From CAZXFA01 sp964640085 (GTDB taxonomy: Bacteria > Actinomycetota > UBA4738 > HRBIN12): 36,618 nucleotides of DNA. Where the stretch lies: the NCBI GenBank assembly GCA_964640085.1, contig CAZXFA010000025.1:1-36618 (forward strand), in the 5' to 3' direction. Below, piece by piece: positions 25,100 through 34,165 of this stretch. The translations under genes and the position numbers were made by a program. Position 1 is the stretch's first letter. The number at the start of each line of letters is the position of its first letter. Below the pieces are notes generated by a model. It searched no databases and was not told the DNA's origin. It worked only from the letters and a program-made list of their open reading frames with translations.

Positions 25100-27085
25100 C
25101 TACCCGACGATCACGGTCCCGTTCATGTTCGGGTGCACGATGCAGAGGAAGTAGTACTCCCCAGGTGGGAGCGCCGGGATCGCGTAGTCGATCGTGGCCG
25201 GCCCTGTGACCAGGTCGCCGCTGAAGAGCTCCTCCGTGAGGGAGTCGTCGGTGTAGATCGCGATGTTGTGCTGGACGCCGGCGTCGTCGTTCACGAACGT
25301 GATCACGGTCTCCTGCTCCGCCGCGAGCCGGATCTCCGAGGTATCGAACGCGAGGGCCGCGGCCGTGACGGTGAGAGCACCTGCCCCGCCACCGCCCGTG
25401 GCCCCCGTCGGGCCCGTGGCACCACCGCCACCACCTCCGCCGACGACGAACGTGCCGGTCATGGTCGTCGGGTGGACGTCGCATCGGAAGAAGTAGGTTC
25501 CTTCCTGGAGGGCATCCACCTCGTACGTCATCGTGTCGGGGCCGACGCCGATGTCGCCAACGAAGAAGCTCTCGGCCGAGGGATCGGCCATCGGGTCGGC
25601 GCTGTAGATCGCGACGTTGTGCTGGACCCCGGTGTCCTGGTTGTCGAACTCGATCGTGAACGGCTCTCCGGCGGGGACCGCGAGGCAGTCCTGGTCGAAG
25701 CCGCTCGCCGCCGCCCCGACCGGCGCGGCGATCGCGAGGGTCGTCCCGTCCGGCTCGCACGCGGGTGGCCCGGTCGTCGGGCCTCCGGTCGGCCCGGTCG
25801 GCCTCGTGGGTCCCTCGGTGGGCGGCGTTCCGGCGCCTGGCTCGCCGGCGATCGCGAGGCCGCTGAGGTCGCCGTAGGCGCCGACCAGCAGGTCTTGCGT
25901 GTCCGGCTCGTACCAGGAGACGTACGCCACGCTCCCGTCAGGCGCGACCGCGACCGCCGGCATCGCGCCGTTGGCGGTCGTCCCCGCGGTGTCGATCTGC
26001 GTGAACGTCCCACCGTCGCCTGAGGAGAACCCTACGCCCGTGCTCGCGTCGTGCCAGGCCGCCCAGATGGTGCCCGCGTCGTCGACCGCGATCGAGGTGC
26101 CCGCGCCCGGGGCGGAGGCGGAGTCGCTGGAGAGGGTCTGCGATACGGCCTCCGCTCGGAAGGATCCTGGCGTGCCGGTGAGCACGGTGACCTGTCCGGC
26201 GGGGTCGTAGAACGCCAGCGCATATCCACCTTCGGTCGGGGCTCCGGACAGCCCCTGCCCACCGTCCGCCGCTACCTGGATGCTCTGCCAGCCGCCGGCG
26301 CCCCCGTTGGTCGCCAGCGACACCTCGGAGCCGCCGTCCGAGTACGCGACGGCGATACCATCCGGACCGTCGATCGCGGCGGTCCGGCAGGTCTCGCAAC
26401 CCGCCGCCTCCGCGATCGTGTCCACCGACCAGCGAACGCCGTCCGGCGTGGCGAGCTCGATCGTGGCTCCCTCGGAGGCGGAGGTGTAGTAGGCGATCCA
26501 CGGGGTCCCATCGGCGTCGACCGCGATCGAGGGGCCGGTGGGCGGGGTATCCGCGACCTTGACGAGCTGCACCTGGGATCCCGCATCGGGGTCCAGCGAG
26601 CCCGTCGCGTAGAACAGCCCGTCCGCCGATCCCCACGCGGCGTGGAAGGTCTCCCCGTCGGCCACCATCTGAAGCCCGGTGACCCCGTCGGGCGTCAGCT
26701 CCGCGACCGAGGGCTCGGGCGCGGGGTTGAAGGGGATCTCCACGTTCGGGATCTCCTCCTCCAGCGCCATCGCACCGCGGGTCCAGAGGCCGCTCTCCCC
26801 CCCCGTCGCCATCAGCACGCCCGGGATCGAGGGGGCTCCCACCGGGCGGGCCGCGGGGAGCGCCTCCTCGGGGGAGTCTTCCGGGAACCCGAAGTAGCCG
26901 ACGACCGGCAGGCCCTGGCCATCGACGACGACGGAGGGGTGGCGGCCGGCGTCGTTCAGCGAGTCGGCCACCATCGGGACGAACCGAACGCCGGAGCCGA
27001 AGTCGACCTGCGGGTTGGGGGGCGCCCCGCACGCAGCGGCCGCCAGGGACAGGATGAGGACGAGCGGCAGCAGCTTCCGGGTCAT
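25100..27085 (-). CDS. Lipoprotein with propeller-like repeats and two C-terminal cupredoxin domains
   Basis: 661 aa, not assigned to a named protein. Lipoprotein signal with lipobox AAAC (Cys19). Residues about 30-455 hold repeated blades of the kind HPSVVVDGQGLPVVGYF, PSIAVDADGTPWIAYY and TSIAVDDAGTIWAAWHD, like sialidase/BNR-type beta-propellers. A Pro/Thr/Gly linker (GPTRPTGPTGGPTTGPP) leads to cupredoxin 1, with likely copper ligands His in GVQHN, Cys and His in FRCDVH and Met in TTM. A glycine linker with ATGPTGATG leads to cupredoxin 2 (VQHN, FLCIVH, PNM). Both keep a type-1 copper ligand set, suggesting electron transfer or copper binding outside the membrane. The start at 27085 has TAGGAT 11 bases upstream. 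It sits between uvrA and uvrC with no evident link to repair. Confidence 0.85.
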   Translation of the reverse strand: MTRKLLPLVLILSLAAAACGAPPNPQVDFGSGVRFVPMVADSLNDAGRHPSVVVDGQGLPVVGYFGFPEDSPEEALPAARPVGAPSIPGVLMATGGESGLWTRGAMALEEEIPNVEIPFNPAPEPSVAELTPDGVTGLQMVADGETFHAAWGSADGLFYATGSLDPDAGSQVQLVKVADTPPTGPSIAVDADGTPWIAYYTSASEGATIELATPDGVRWSVDTIAEAAGCETCRTAAIDGPDGIAVAYSDGGSEVSLATNGGAGGWQSIQVAADGGQGLSGAPTEGGYALAFYDPAGQVTVLTGTPGSFRAEAVSQTLSSDSASAPGAGTSIAVDDAGTIWAAWHDASTGVGFSSGDGGTFTQIDTAGTTANGAMPAVAVAPDGSVAYVSWYEPDTQDLLVGAYGDLSGLAIAGEPGAGTPPTEGPTRPTGPTGGPTTGPPACEPDGTTLAIAAPVGAAASGFDQDCLAVPAGEPFTIEFDNQDTGVQHNVAIYSADPMADPSAESFFVGDIGVGPDTMTYEVDALQEGTYFFRCDVHPTTMTGTFVVGGGGGGGATGPTGATGGGGAGALTVTAAALAFDTSEIRLAAEQETVITFVNDDAGVQHNIAIYTDDSLTEELFSGDLVTGPATIDYAIPALPPGEYYFLCIVHPNMNGTVIVG

Positions 27086-27155
27086 GAGCGCGCGCAATCC
27101 TAGCAAGGTCGCTGGCTCCCAGCGGGGTCGCGCGTTCACACGCCCCCGGTCGCGA

Positions 27156-30020
27156 TCACGGCTCGTTGGCGGTGCCTGCGGCGGCCAGCGGCAGGGTCCC
27201 GAGCACCTCGGCCAGGAACCGTCCCGTGTGCGACGAGGGGTGCTCGGCGACGGCCTCCGGCGGCCCCGCCGCCACGATCTCGCCCCCCGCGTCGCCGCCC
27301 TCCGGTCCGAGATCCACGATCCAGTCCGCGGTCTTCACCACGTCCAGGTTGTGCTCGATCACGAGGACGGTGTTGCCCTGGGCCACGAGCCGCTGGAGGA
27401 CGTTCAGCAGCTTGCGGACGTCCTCGAAGTGCAGTCCGGTCGTCGGTTCGTCCAAGATGTAGAGCGTGTTCCCGGTGGCCCGCTTCTGGAGCTCGGACGC
27501 GAGCTTGATCCGCTGGGCCTCGCCGCCGGACAGGGTGGGGGCCGGCTGCCCGAGCTTCACGTACCCGAGGCCGACATCCCAGAGCGTCTGAAGGTGTCGC
27601 TTGATCACGGGGATGTTCTCGAAGAACCCGAGCGCCTCGTCCACGCTCATCTCGAGCACGTCGGCGATCGACCGGTGCTTGTAGCGCACCTCCAGCGTCT
27701 CGCGGTTGTACCGATGCCCCTTGCACACTTCGCAAGTGACGTACACGTCGGGGAGGAAGTGCATCTCGATCTTGATCTGCCCGTCTCCGGCGCAGTTCTC
27801 GCAGCGTCCACCCCGGACGTTGAACGAGAACCTGCCCGGCTTGTACCCGCGGACCCGTGCCTCCGGTACCTGGCTGAACAGGTTCCGGACGTGGTCGAAG
27901 ACGCCCGTGTAGGTCGCCGGGTTCGATCGCGGGGTCCGACCGATCGGAGACTGGTCGATGTCGATCACCTTATCGATCTGCTCCCAGCCGACCAGCCGTC
28001 GATGCTTGCCCGGCAAGGCTCGCGACCGATAGATCTTCTGCATCAGGGCGCGCAGCAGTACCTCCTGCACCAGGGTCGACTTCCCGGAGCCGCTCACGCC
28101 CGTCACGCAGACCAGCAGCCCGAGGGGCAGGTGCAGGTCGATGCCCTTCAGGTTGTGCTCGCGGGCTCCGAGGACCTTCAGCCACCTCCCGCGTGGCGCA
28201 CGGCGGACCTCCGGCGTGGGGATCATCCGGCGCCCAGACAGGAAGGCGCCTGTCAGGGAGCCGTCGGCCTCGAGCAGCCCCTTCAGCTCCCCGGAGTAGA
28301 CGATCTCGCCGCCTGCGGCTCCAGCGCCCGGGCCGATGTCCACGATGTGATCGGCGGCTTCGATCGTGGCCTCGTCGTGCTCGACGACGATCAGGGTGTT
28401 CCCCAGGTCCCGCAGCCGGATCAGGGTGTCGATCAGGCGCCGGTTGTCACGCTGATGGAGACCGATCGACGGTTCGTCCAGGATGTACAGGACGCCCACG
28501 AGACCGCTGCCGATCTGCGTGGCCAGGCGGATCCGCTGGGTCTCGCCTCCGGCGAGCGTCGCCGACGCCCGCCCCAGCGTGAGGTAGTCGAGCCCGACGT
28601 CGACGAGGAACGTCAGCCGCTCCCGGATCTCCTTCAGGAGCCGTTCGGCGATCATCCTCTCCCGCTCGGAGAGCTCGACCCCGTCGACGAACGCGAGGGT
28701 GCTCCTGATCGAGCGATCGGTCAGCTCGGCGATGTTCATGCCGCCCACCGTGACGGCCAGACTCTCGGGTCGCAGGCGCGCGCCGCCGCACGCACGGCAG
28801 GGGATCTCGCGCATGTACTGCTCGAGCTTGTCGCGCTGGCTTTCCGAATCCGTCTCGGCGTGCCGCCGCTCGATCGCGGGGATCACGCCCTCGTAGGTCG
28901 TCCAGTACGAGCGGATCCGTCCGTACCGGTTCCGGTAGCGGACGTGGATCTCCTCGTCGGAGCCGTACAGGAGGACGTCGCGAGCCTTCTTCGGCAGCCT
29001 CCGCCAGGGAGTGGCCGTGTCGAAGCCGTGACTCCCGGCCACGGCCGTTAGGACCCGGTCCCAGTACTCGAGACGGGAACCCGCCCAAGGGACGATGGCA
29101 CCCTCGTCGATCGAGCGGTCCGCGTCCGGGACCACGAGCTCCGGGTCCACCTCCAACCGGGTACCCAGCCCGTCGCAGGTCTGACAGGCGCCGTAGGGCG
29201 AGTTGAAGGAGAAGTTCCGCGGTTGGAGCTCGTCGAACGACAGCCCGTCGTAGGTGCAGGCGAGCGACTGGCTGAAGGTCTGCACGTCCTCGCCCTCGTG
29301 CGTCTCGACCGCGATCGAGGCCACCCCTTCGGTGAGCTCGAGGGCGGTCTCGATCGAATCGGCCACCCGGCGGCGGATGTCGGGCTTGGCGACCAGGCGG
29401 TCCACGACCACCTCGATCGTGTGCTTGTAGTGGCGCGGGAGACGGATCTTGTCCGCGAGGTCGCGAACCTCGCCGTCCACCCGTGCCCGCACGAACCCCT
29501 TCCGGGCCAGATCCTGCAGGAGCTTCTCGTACTCGCCCTTCCGGCCCCGTACCACGGGGGCGAGGACCTGGAACCGGGTCCCCTCCGGCAGCTGCATCAC
29601 CTGATCGACGATCTGCTCGGGCGTCTGCCGTCCGATCGGCCGTCCACACTTGGGGCAATGCGGATGACCGATCCGTGCGTACAGGACCCGCAGGTAGTCG
29701 TAGATCTCCGTGATGGTGCCGACGGTGGACCTCGGGTTCCTGGACGTGGACTTCTGGTCGATCGAGATGGCCGGCGAGAGTCCCTCGATGAAGTCCACGT
29801 CCGGCTTCTCCATCTGCCCGAGGAACTGCCGCGCGTAGGCCGACAGCGACTCCACGTAGCGTCGCTGCCCCTCCGCGTAGATCGTGTCGAAGGCGAGCGA
29901 GCTCTTCCCGGAGCCGGACAGACCCGTGAACACGATCAGCCTGTCTCGGGGAAGCTCGAGCGTGACGTTCTTCAGGTTGTGTTCACGGGCCCCGTGGATC
30001 ACGAGCGCGTCGGTGCCCAT
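27156..30020 (-). CDS. uvrA: Excinuclease ABC subunit A
   Basis: 954 aa damage-recognition ATPase of nucleotide excision repair (E. coli: 940). First Walker A GLSGSGKS (33-40), zinc modules CPKCGRPIG and CRACGGARL, first signature LAGGETQRIRLA; second Walker A GVSGSGKST, zinc module CENCAGDGQ...CEVCKGHRYN, second signature LSGGEAQRIKLA, and LDEPTTGLH. The ATG at 30020 has a TACAAT box 7 bases upstream and no ribosome site, so the message may be leaderless. No GAACNNNNGTTC LexA-type box is visible in the 59-bp divergent region. Confidence 0.98.
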   Translation of the reverse strand: MGTDALVIHGAREHNLKNVTLELPRDRLIVFTGLSGSGKSSLAFDTIYAEGQRRYVESLSAYARQFLGQMEKPDVDFIEGLSPAISIDQKSTSRNPRSTVGTITEIYDYLRVLYARIGHPHCPKCGRPIGRQTPEQIVDQVMQLPEGTRFQVLAPVVRGRKGEYEKLLQDLARKGFVRARVDGEVRDLADKIRLPRHYKHTIEVVVDRLVAKPDIRRRVADSIETALELTEGVASIAVETHEGEDVQTFSQSLACTYDGLSFDELQPRNFSFNSPYGACQTCDGLGTRLEVDPELVVPDADRSIDEGAIVPWAGSRLEYWDRVLTAVAGSHGFDTATPWRRLPKKARDVLLYGSDEEIHVRYRNRYGRIRSYWTTYEGVIPAIERRHAETDSESQRDKLEQYMREIPCRACGGARLRPESLAVTVGGMNIAELTDRSIRSTLAFVDGVELSERERMIAERLLKEIRERLTFLVDVGLDYLTLGRASATLAGGETQRIRLATQIGSGLVGVLYILDEPSIGLHQRDNRRLIDTLIRLRDLGNTLIVVEHDEATIEAADHIVDIGPGAGAAGGEIVYSGELKGLLEADGSLTGAFLSGRRMIPTPEVRRAPRGRWLKVLGAREHNLKGIDLHLPLGLLVCVTGVSGSGKSTLVQEVLLRALMQKIYRSRALPGKHRRLVGWEQIDKVIDIDQSPIGRTPRSNPATYTGVFDHVRNLFSQVPEARVRGYKPGRFSFNVRGGRCENCAGDGQIKIEMHFLPDVYVTCEVCKGHRYNRETLEVRYKHRSIADVLEMSVDEALGFFENIPVIKRHLQTLWDVGLGYVKLGQPAPTLSGGEAQRIKLASELQKRATGNTLYILDEPTTGLHFEDVRKLLNVLQRLVAQGNTVLVIEHNLDVVKTADWIVDLGPEGGDAGGEIVAAGPPEAVAEHPSSHTGRFLAEVLGTLPLAAAGTANEP

Positions 30021-30027
30021 CGCACGG

Positions 30028-30073
30028 ATTGTACGGGCCGGTCCCGACGAGGCCAGGGCCCACCGGGTAGGCT
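30028..30073. promoter_or_regulatory. Divergent candidate leaderless promoters (uvrA / small gene)
   Basis: On the minus strand TACAAT (30033-30028) lies 7 bases before the uvrA ATG, with CTGGCC 17 bases further upstream. On the plus strand TAGGCT (30068-30073) lies 6 bases before the ATG at 30080. Both divergent genes thus show the same leaderless geometry within a 59-bp spacer. Confidence 0.4.
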
Positions 30074-30079
30074 TCGCGC

Positions 30080-30382
30080 ATGACGACCCGAGAGGAGCTC
30101 GGATCCCTGCCCTCCGCGGAGCTCCACGATCGGGCGACCCGACTCGCGTGGCGGAGGCTCGATGTGGGGTTCCTGTGGGACCTCCTGCGGACGATCCCGG
30201 AGGCCCGGGCCGCGACCGGGGACGAGGAACGGAGCGAGGCCGACATCATGCGCCCGCTGGCGCTCCTGAACGACCTCGTGGACGCCGACCGGGGCGACCT
30301 GGCCGATGCCCTGCGCCCGCTGTACATCGACTACCTGCTCCAGCACGAGGACGAGCCCCCAGGGGACCCCGACGAGGACTGA
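30080..30382 (+). CDS. Small acidic protein of unknown function
   Basis: 100 aa, predicted cytoplasmic, mostly helical with an acidic Asp/Glu/Pro tail (DEPPGDPDED). No signal peptide, membrane segment or recognised domain. Its reading frame is well defined: leaderless-type start, stop at 30380-30382, and the aminotransferase GTG 34 bases later. That proximity suggests co-transcription. I do not recognise its family. Confidence 0.7.
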   Translation: MTTREELGSLPSAELHDRATRLAWRRLDVGFLWDLLRTIPEARAATGDEERSEADIMRPLALLNDLVDADRGDLADALRPLYIDYLLQHEDEPPGDPDED

Positions 30383-30416
30383 GCGGGACCCGGCGTCCTA
30401 CCGGGGGGAGTTCCCG

Positions 30417-31523
30417 GTGCTCGACCGCAAGGCCTACCTGATCAGCGCATCGCTCGGCCCGATCCCGAACCGGGCACGGATCGGGCTCCAGACCTACCTC
30501 GACGCATGGGCCCGGAAGGGCGCGCCCGATCACGTCTGGCTCGAAGACGTCTTCCCCGCGATGGCCACCTTGAAGCGCTCGTTCGCCCGGCTGGCCGGGT
30601 GCGACGCGGACGAGCTCGCGATCACCACGAACATCTCGATCGCGATCTCCACCATCGCCTCGGCGCTCGACTTCGACGCACGCCCCAAGGTCCTGCTGTC
30701 GGAGCTGGATTTCCCTACCGATGGCCACGCTTGGCTCGCGCAGGGGCGCCGCGGGGTCGAGGTCGAGTGGCTCCGATCCCCGGACGGCCTGACGATCCCG
30801 ATCGAGGAGTACGAGCGGGCGATCGACGAGCGGACCGCGGTCGTGATGGTGAACCGGGTCCTATACCGCTCGAGCGCCCTGGTGAACGTGAAGGAGGTCT
30901 GTCGGATCGCCCGCGAGCGGGGGGCCTACTCGTTCGTGGACGACTACCACGGGATCGGGATCGTGCCATTGGACCTGCACGACTTGGGGTGCGACGTCTA
31001 CGCGGCGGGCGTGCTCAAGTGGTTGTGCGGTGGACCGGGGCTGGCGTTTCTGTACGTCCGGCGGGACTTGATCCCAGCGCTCGAGCCCATGGTGACCGGC
31101 TGGTTCGCCACCGCCGAGCCGTTCGCGTTCGACGCGGAGCACCTCGACCTCCACCCGACGGCCCGGCGCTTCGAGCACGGGACCCCGCCCGCGCCCTGTG
31201 TCTTCCTGGCCCAGGGGGGGCTCGACGTGATCACCGAGGTGACGCCGGAGCGGATCCGGGCCCGGCAAGGCGAGCTCACCGACCACGTGATCGCCCGCGC
31301 CGACGAGCTCGGGCTGTCCGTCCGGACACCGCGCGACCGCGAGCGTCGCGGCGGCGTGGTGAACGTGGGTGTAGGACCCGACGCCGGGAGGATCTGCCAC
31401 GAGCTCCTGGCGCGGGACGTGTGCACCGATTCCCGCGGCGACGGGCTGCGGATCAGCCCCCACTTCTTCAACACCGAGGCCGAGATCGACCGGTGCTTCG
31501 AAGAGCTCCAGGATCTCCGCTGA
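30417..31523 (+). CDS. PLP-dependent aminotransferase class V family protein
   Basis: 368 aa fold-type I PLP enzyme of the cysteine desulfurase/kynureninase-like class V group. Visible features are the N-terminal SASLGPIPNRA substrate strand, FVDDYHGIG with the PLP-N1 Asp175 and nearby His178, and the Schiff-base Lys201 in GVLKWLCGGPG. FEHGTPPAP lies near the active-site end. The start is GTG at 30417 with GGGGGGAG 6 bases upstream; an in-frame ATG at 30306 lies deep inside the upstream gene and reads as shadow sequence. The substrate is unknown. No persulfide cysteine loop is obvious, so desulfurase activity is not indicated. Confidence 0.85.
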   Translation: MLDRKAYLISASLGPIPNRARIGLQTYLDAWARKGAPDHVWLEDVFPAMATLKRSFARLAGCDADELAITTNISIAISTIASALDFDARPKVLLSELDFPTDGHAWLAQGRRGVEVEWLRSPDGLTIPIEEYERAIDERTAVVMVNRVLYRSSALVNVKEVCRIARERGAYSFVDDYHGIGIVPLDLHDLGCDVYAAGVLKWLCGGPGLAFLYVRRDLIPALEPMVTGWFATAEPFAFDAEHLDLHPTARRFEHGTPPAPCVFLAQGGLDVITEVTPERIRARQGELTDHVIARADELGLSVRTPRDRERRGGVVNVGVGPDAGRICHELLARDVCTDSRGDGLRISPHFFNTEAEIDRCFEELQDLR

Positions 31524-31549
31524 TCGTTCGGGGTGCGGCTTGCGCGGGA

Positions 31550-31565
31550 GGGGGTGAGGTCCCCC
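31550..31565. terminator. Candidate bidirectional terminator hairpin
   Basis: GGGGG-tgaggt-CCCCC lies in the 46-bp gap between the converging aminotransferase and amidohydrolase genes. The stem is short and there is no T-run; its position is the main support. Confidence 0.35.
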
Positions 31566-31569
31566 CGAG

Positions 31570-32610
31570 TCAACCTCGTGAGATCGTCCGGCCGGCTCGC
31601 ACGACCAGGAGGAGATCGCCGAGGGCGTGCAGGTCCTCGCGGGGATCGCTCGCGGTCGCGATCAGGTCCGCGGGAGCACCCTCGCCCATCGGACCGGCCA
31701 CCAGCGCCTCGAGCACCTCCTCGGTGGTCATGCCCACCGCCTCGTGGAGCAGGAGCGTCTCGCGGACATCGATCCCGGGTGGGATCGGGCCATTCCCGAG
31801 ATCCGTGCCGTAGACGATGCGGCCCCCGGCCGCCCGGAAGCGTGCCGCGTTGTCCGTGGCCACCCGCAGCTCGGGCGTGATGTCGCCGAAGGACTGGATG
31901 TCGAGCGTGGACACCATCCTCATCGTCCTCGCTGCCGACTGCAATAGCGCATCGGGCACGCGCTCGGTCCACGGGATGTGGGCGAATTCGTCGATCCCGG
32001 CCCCCACCGCCCGCTCCGCCTGCCCGGGACCCTCCACGTGCGCCGTGACGGGGAGACCCCGCTCGTGCGCCGCTCCCACGATCGCCGCGAGCTCGGCGTC
32101 GCTCGGCGTGGGCCCTGCGACCGAGTTCAGCGACACCTTGATCGCGGTCGCCCCGCGCTGAGCGAACTCCCCCACCGCCCAGGCGGCGTGGTCGGGACCC
32201 ACGAGCTCGTACGCGGTACCGACCGTGGCCCACCGATCGGCCGACGGATACCCGCCGGGGGCCGTGAACATCGGTCCGGCCGCCCGGATGAGCGGGCCGG
32301 TGAACGTCGGGAGCTCCGAGGCGTCGGCGAGGGCGAAGATCTCGTCCGGCTCCCACCCGAGGTCGCGGACGGCCGTGACACCGCCGAGCAGCATCGCCCC
32401 GGGGTCCGCCAGACGGATGTGCACGTGGCGGTCCGCCACCCCCGCCATCAGGAACCCGTCGACCTCGACGGCCTCGTCCGCCTCCGGCGACCCCGCGCTC
32501 GGACCGACGTACGCCACCATCCCCCCGTCGGCCACCACTGCCGCGTGCCGCACGGTCCTCCCGGGCCCGAGCCAGGCGACCGGAGCCTTGACCTTCAGCG
32601 ACGGGCTCAC
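31570..32610 (-). CDS. Amidohydrolase family protein (imidazolonepropionase/prolidase-like)
   Basis: 346 aa metal-dependent hydrolase of the amidohydrolase superfamily. Short N-terminal beta-sandwich, metal-binding HVH (62-64) in ADRHVHIRL, a possible bridging Lys in AIKVSLN, His in VTAHVEG, His in EFAHIPW and the catalytic Asp in VYGTDLGNG. The sandwich closes with ADLIATASDP. The start is taken as GTG at 32610: the further upstream ATG at 32649 lies inside a terminator hairpin and its extra residues look non-coding. The ribosome site is weak. The substrate is unknown; the family includes cyclic-amide and dipeptide hydrolases. Confidence 0.82.
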   Translation of the reverse strand: MSPSLKVKAPVAWLGPGRTVRHAAVVADGGMVAYVGPSAGSPEADEAVEVDGFLMAGVADRHVHIRLADPGAMLLGGVTAVRDLGWEPDEIFALADASELPTFTGPLIRAAGPMFTAPGGYPSADRWATVGTAYELVGPDHAAWAVGEFAQRGATAIKVSLNSVAGPTPSDAELAAIVGAAHERGLPVTAHVEGPGQAERAVGAGIDEFAHIPWTERVPDALLQSAARTMRMVSTLDIQSFGDITPELRVATDNAARFRAAGGRIVYGTDLGNGPIPPGIDVRETLLLHEAVGMTTEEVLEALVAGPMGEGAPADLIATASDPREDLHALGDLLLVVRAGRTISRG

Positions 32611-32626
32611 CCCGGGGATGATAGTG

Positions 32627-32652
32627 GGGGTGGGCGGCCGACCGCCCACCCC
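32627..32652 (-). terminator. Terminator-like hairpin after the LVIVD-repeat gene
   Basis: Perfect 11-bp inverted repeat, GGGGTGGGCGG (32627-32637) and CCGCCCACCCC (32642-32652), with a 4-base loop. It starts 19 bp past the stop of the LVIVD gene on the minus strand and ends before the amidohydrolase start. There is no T-run. Confidence 0.6.
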
Positions 32653-32671
32653 ACCGTCGGTGGCACCCCTG

Positions 32672-33985
32672 CTAGAGCGTGAACTCCTGTGTCTGCGGGT
32701 TCAGGTGCCCGGACTTCTTGGCGCCGGCCGTCGCCATGTCGCTCAGGTTCCAGACGATCAGCCCGCGCGTGATGTCGGACTCGTAGATCCGGCCGTCGTA
32801 CCAGTACGTGGACCAGTCGCCGCCGAGGACCAGGCTCGTCTCGGATAGCGGGGCCGGGTCCGCGTACGCGACCTCGAACGCGTTCTCCGGGTCGCTGAAG
32901 TCCAGCACGCTGATCCCGGACTGGTAGTTGCCGGAGACCATCACGTACCGCTTGGTGGTCGGCACGACGTTGTAGTTGTGCCACGTACAGTTCTCGGTGT
33001 CCGTCTGCGGTCGCGGGTGGATGAACGTGCCGAGCTCCGTGCCGTCGTCCGCGTCGAAGAAGAACAGGGTGCGGTCGACCTCCGTGCTGGTGGCCTGGCA
33101 GCGCGCCCCGGCCCCGCCGCCGGGCTCGTGGCCGAAGATCAGCACCTGACCGTCCCAGGTGAACAAGGCGGAGTGGCCGATCCCTACCCCGGGGATCGAC
33201 TTCGAGTACCGCTGCACCGGGTCCTCGAGCGAGCCCCCGTCCGCCGCGTCCAGGCTCCACACCGTGAACCCGTTGCCGCCCGCGCAGGCAGCCATCATCG
33301 CCTCGCCGAGGATCACGCCGGTGTCGTGGCACCTCCGCCCCGCCGGCTCGAACCGCAGGTAGCTCGCGCTGCCCGGGTCGTCCAGCGGCACCTCGATGAT
33401 GTCGATCCCGGGACAGGCGCCGCTCGAGGGCGAGTTGTAGATGAGCAGGCGCCCGTTCGCCGGGTCCGGGACGCCCGTGGCCGTGTGGGACCCGCACTCG
33501 GTCTCCACGGACGCGACGAGATCCGGGTCCGTCGGGTCGCTCACGTCGAAGACGTGAACGCCCTCCCAGTTGCCGAACACGCCCGGAAGGACGGGCTCTC
33601 CGTCACAGGTCGCCCCGGCCGGAGCGGGCGAGTTCCACGACCGAACGAGGATGTCGTCCCAGACGACGACGTCACCCTGGTTCCCGAAGCACTCCCGGTA
33701 ATCGAGGACCTCCACGGGGTTGTCGGGTTCCGTGATGTCGACGATGCGGAACCCGTCGTAGTTGCCGTGATAGGCCAGCTTGCCCCAGAACGCGAGATCG
33801 GAGTTGGCCGTGAACGGGCTCGTCGTGTTCTCGCGGTCGGAGAAGCCCATCGGGTGCAGGTTCTGCGTGTGGTCGAAGGTGCTCACCGCCTCCTTGACCG
33901 GCTGAGCCGCAGCCGTCCCCGGCAGCGCGACCAGCGTCGCGACCATGGACACGGCGAGCATCGATACCCTGAAGGCTCTCGACAC
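32672..33985 (-). CDS. Secreted LVIVD-repeat beta-propeller protein
   Basis: 437 aa exported protein. Signal peptide MSRAFRVSMLAVSMVATLVA with a likely cut after TAAA (about residue 27). Repeats of LVIVD type run through the mature part: GFRIVDITEPDNP, GVHVFDVSDPTDP, GISVLDFSDPENA, GLIVWNLSD, forming a probable beta-propeller. Several cysteines suggest disulfides. The start is GTG at 33985 with AAGGAGG 5 bases upstream; an ATG 18 bases earlier has no ribosome site. The function is unknown; such proteins are often surface or exported proteins of unclear role. Upstream sequence is rich in inverted repeats. Confidence 0.88.
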   Translation of the reverse strand: MSRAFRVSMLAVSMVATLVALPGTAAAQPVKEAVSTFDHTQNLHPMGFSDRENTTSPFTANSDLAFWGKLAYHGNYDGFRIVDITEPDNPVEVLDYRECFGNQGDVVVWDDILVRSWNSPAPAGATCDGEPVLPGVFGNWEGVHVFDVSDPTDPDLVASVETECGSHTATGVPDPANGRLLIYNSPSSGACPGIDIIEVPLDDPGSASYLRFEPAGRRCHDTGVILGEAMMAACAGGNGFTVWSLDAADGGSLEDPVQRYSKSIPGVGIGHSALFTWDGQVLIFGHEPGGGAGARCQATSTEVDRTLFFFDADDGTELGTFIHPRPQTDTENCTWHNYNVVPTTKRYVMVSGNYQSGISVLDFSDPENAFEVAYADPAPLSETSLVLGGDWSTYWYDGRIYESDITRGLIVWNLSDMATAGAKKSGHLNPQTQEFTL

Positions 33986-34025
33986 GTGATCCTCCTTCTC
34001 CATCGCACGAAGGAACGACCGTGCT

Positions 34026-34165
34026 CGGGCGCGCCCGGAGGATCGCGGGCCGTTCCCGACGGCCCCGCAAACGCCGCCACACCCGTCCTCCGGCGAGGGG
34101 CTGGACCGGAGGACACCTGGGTGGTCACCGGTTTTCGACTCCAGGAGTAGGGATCGCGACCCTAC
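34026..34165. repeat. Cluster of inverted repeats between uvrB and the LVIVD gene
   Basis: The 209-bp gap between the LVIVD start and the uvrB stop holds no gene. It contains the palindrome CGGGCGCGCCCG (34026-34037), GGGCCGT-tcccg-ACGGCCC (34047-34065), GTCCTCCGG-12 nt-CCGGAGGAC (34085-34114) and GTAGGG-atcgcga-CCCTAC (34147-34165). The last is placed to end uvrB transcription; the others would lie in the LVIVD leader or operator region. Confidence 0.55.

Noticed and set aside
27015..29051. Long plus-strand frame opposite uvrA
   Set aside because: Shadow of the uvrA frame; no coding signature.
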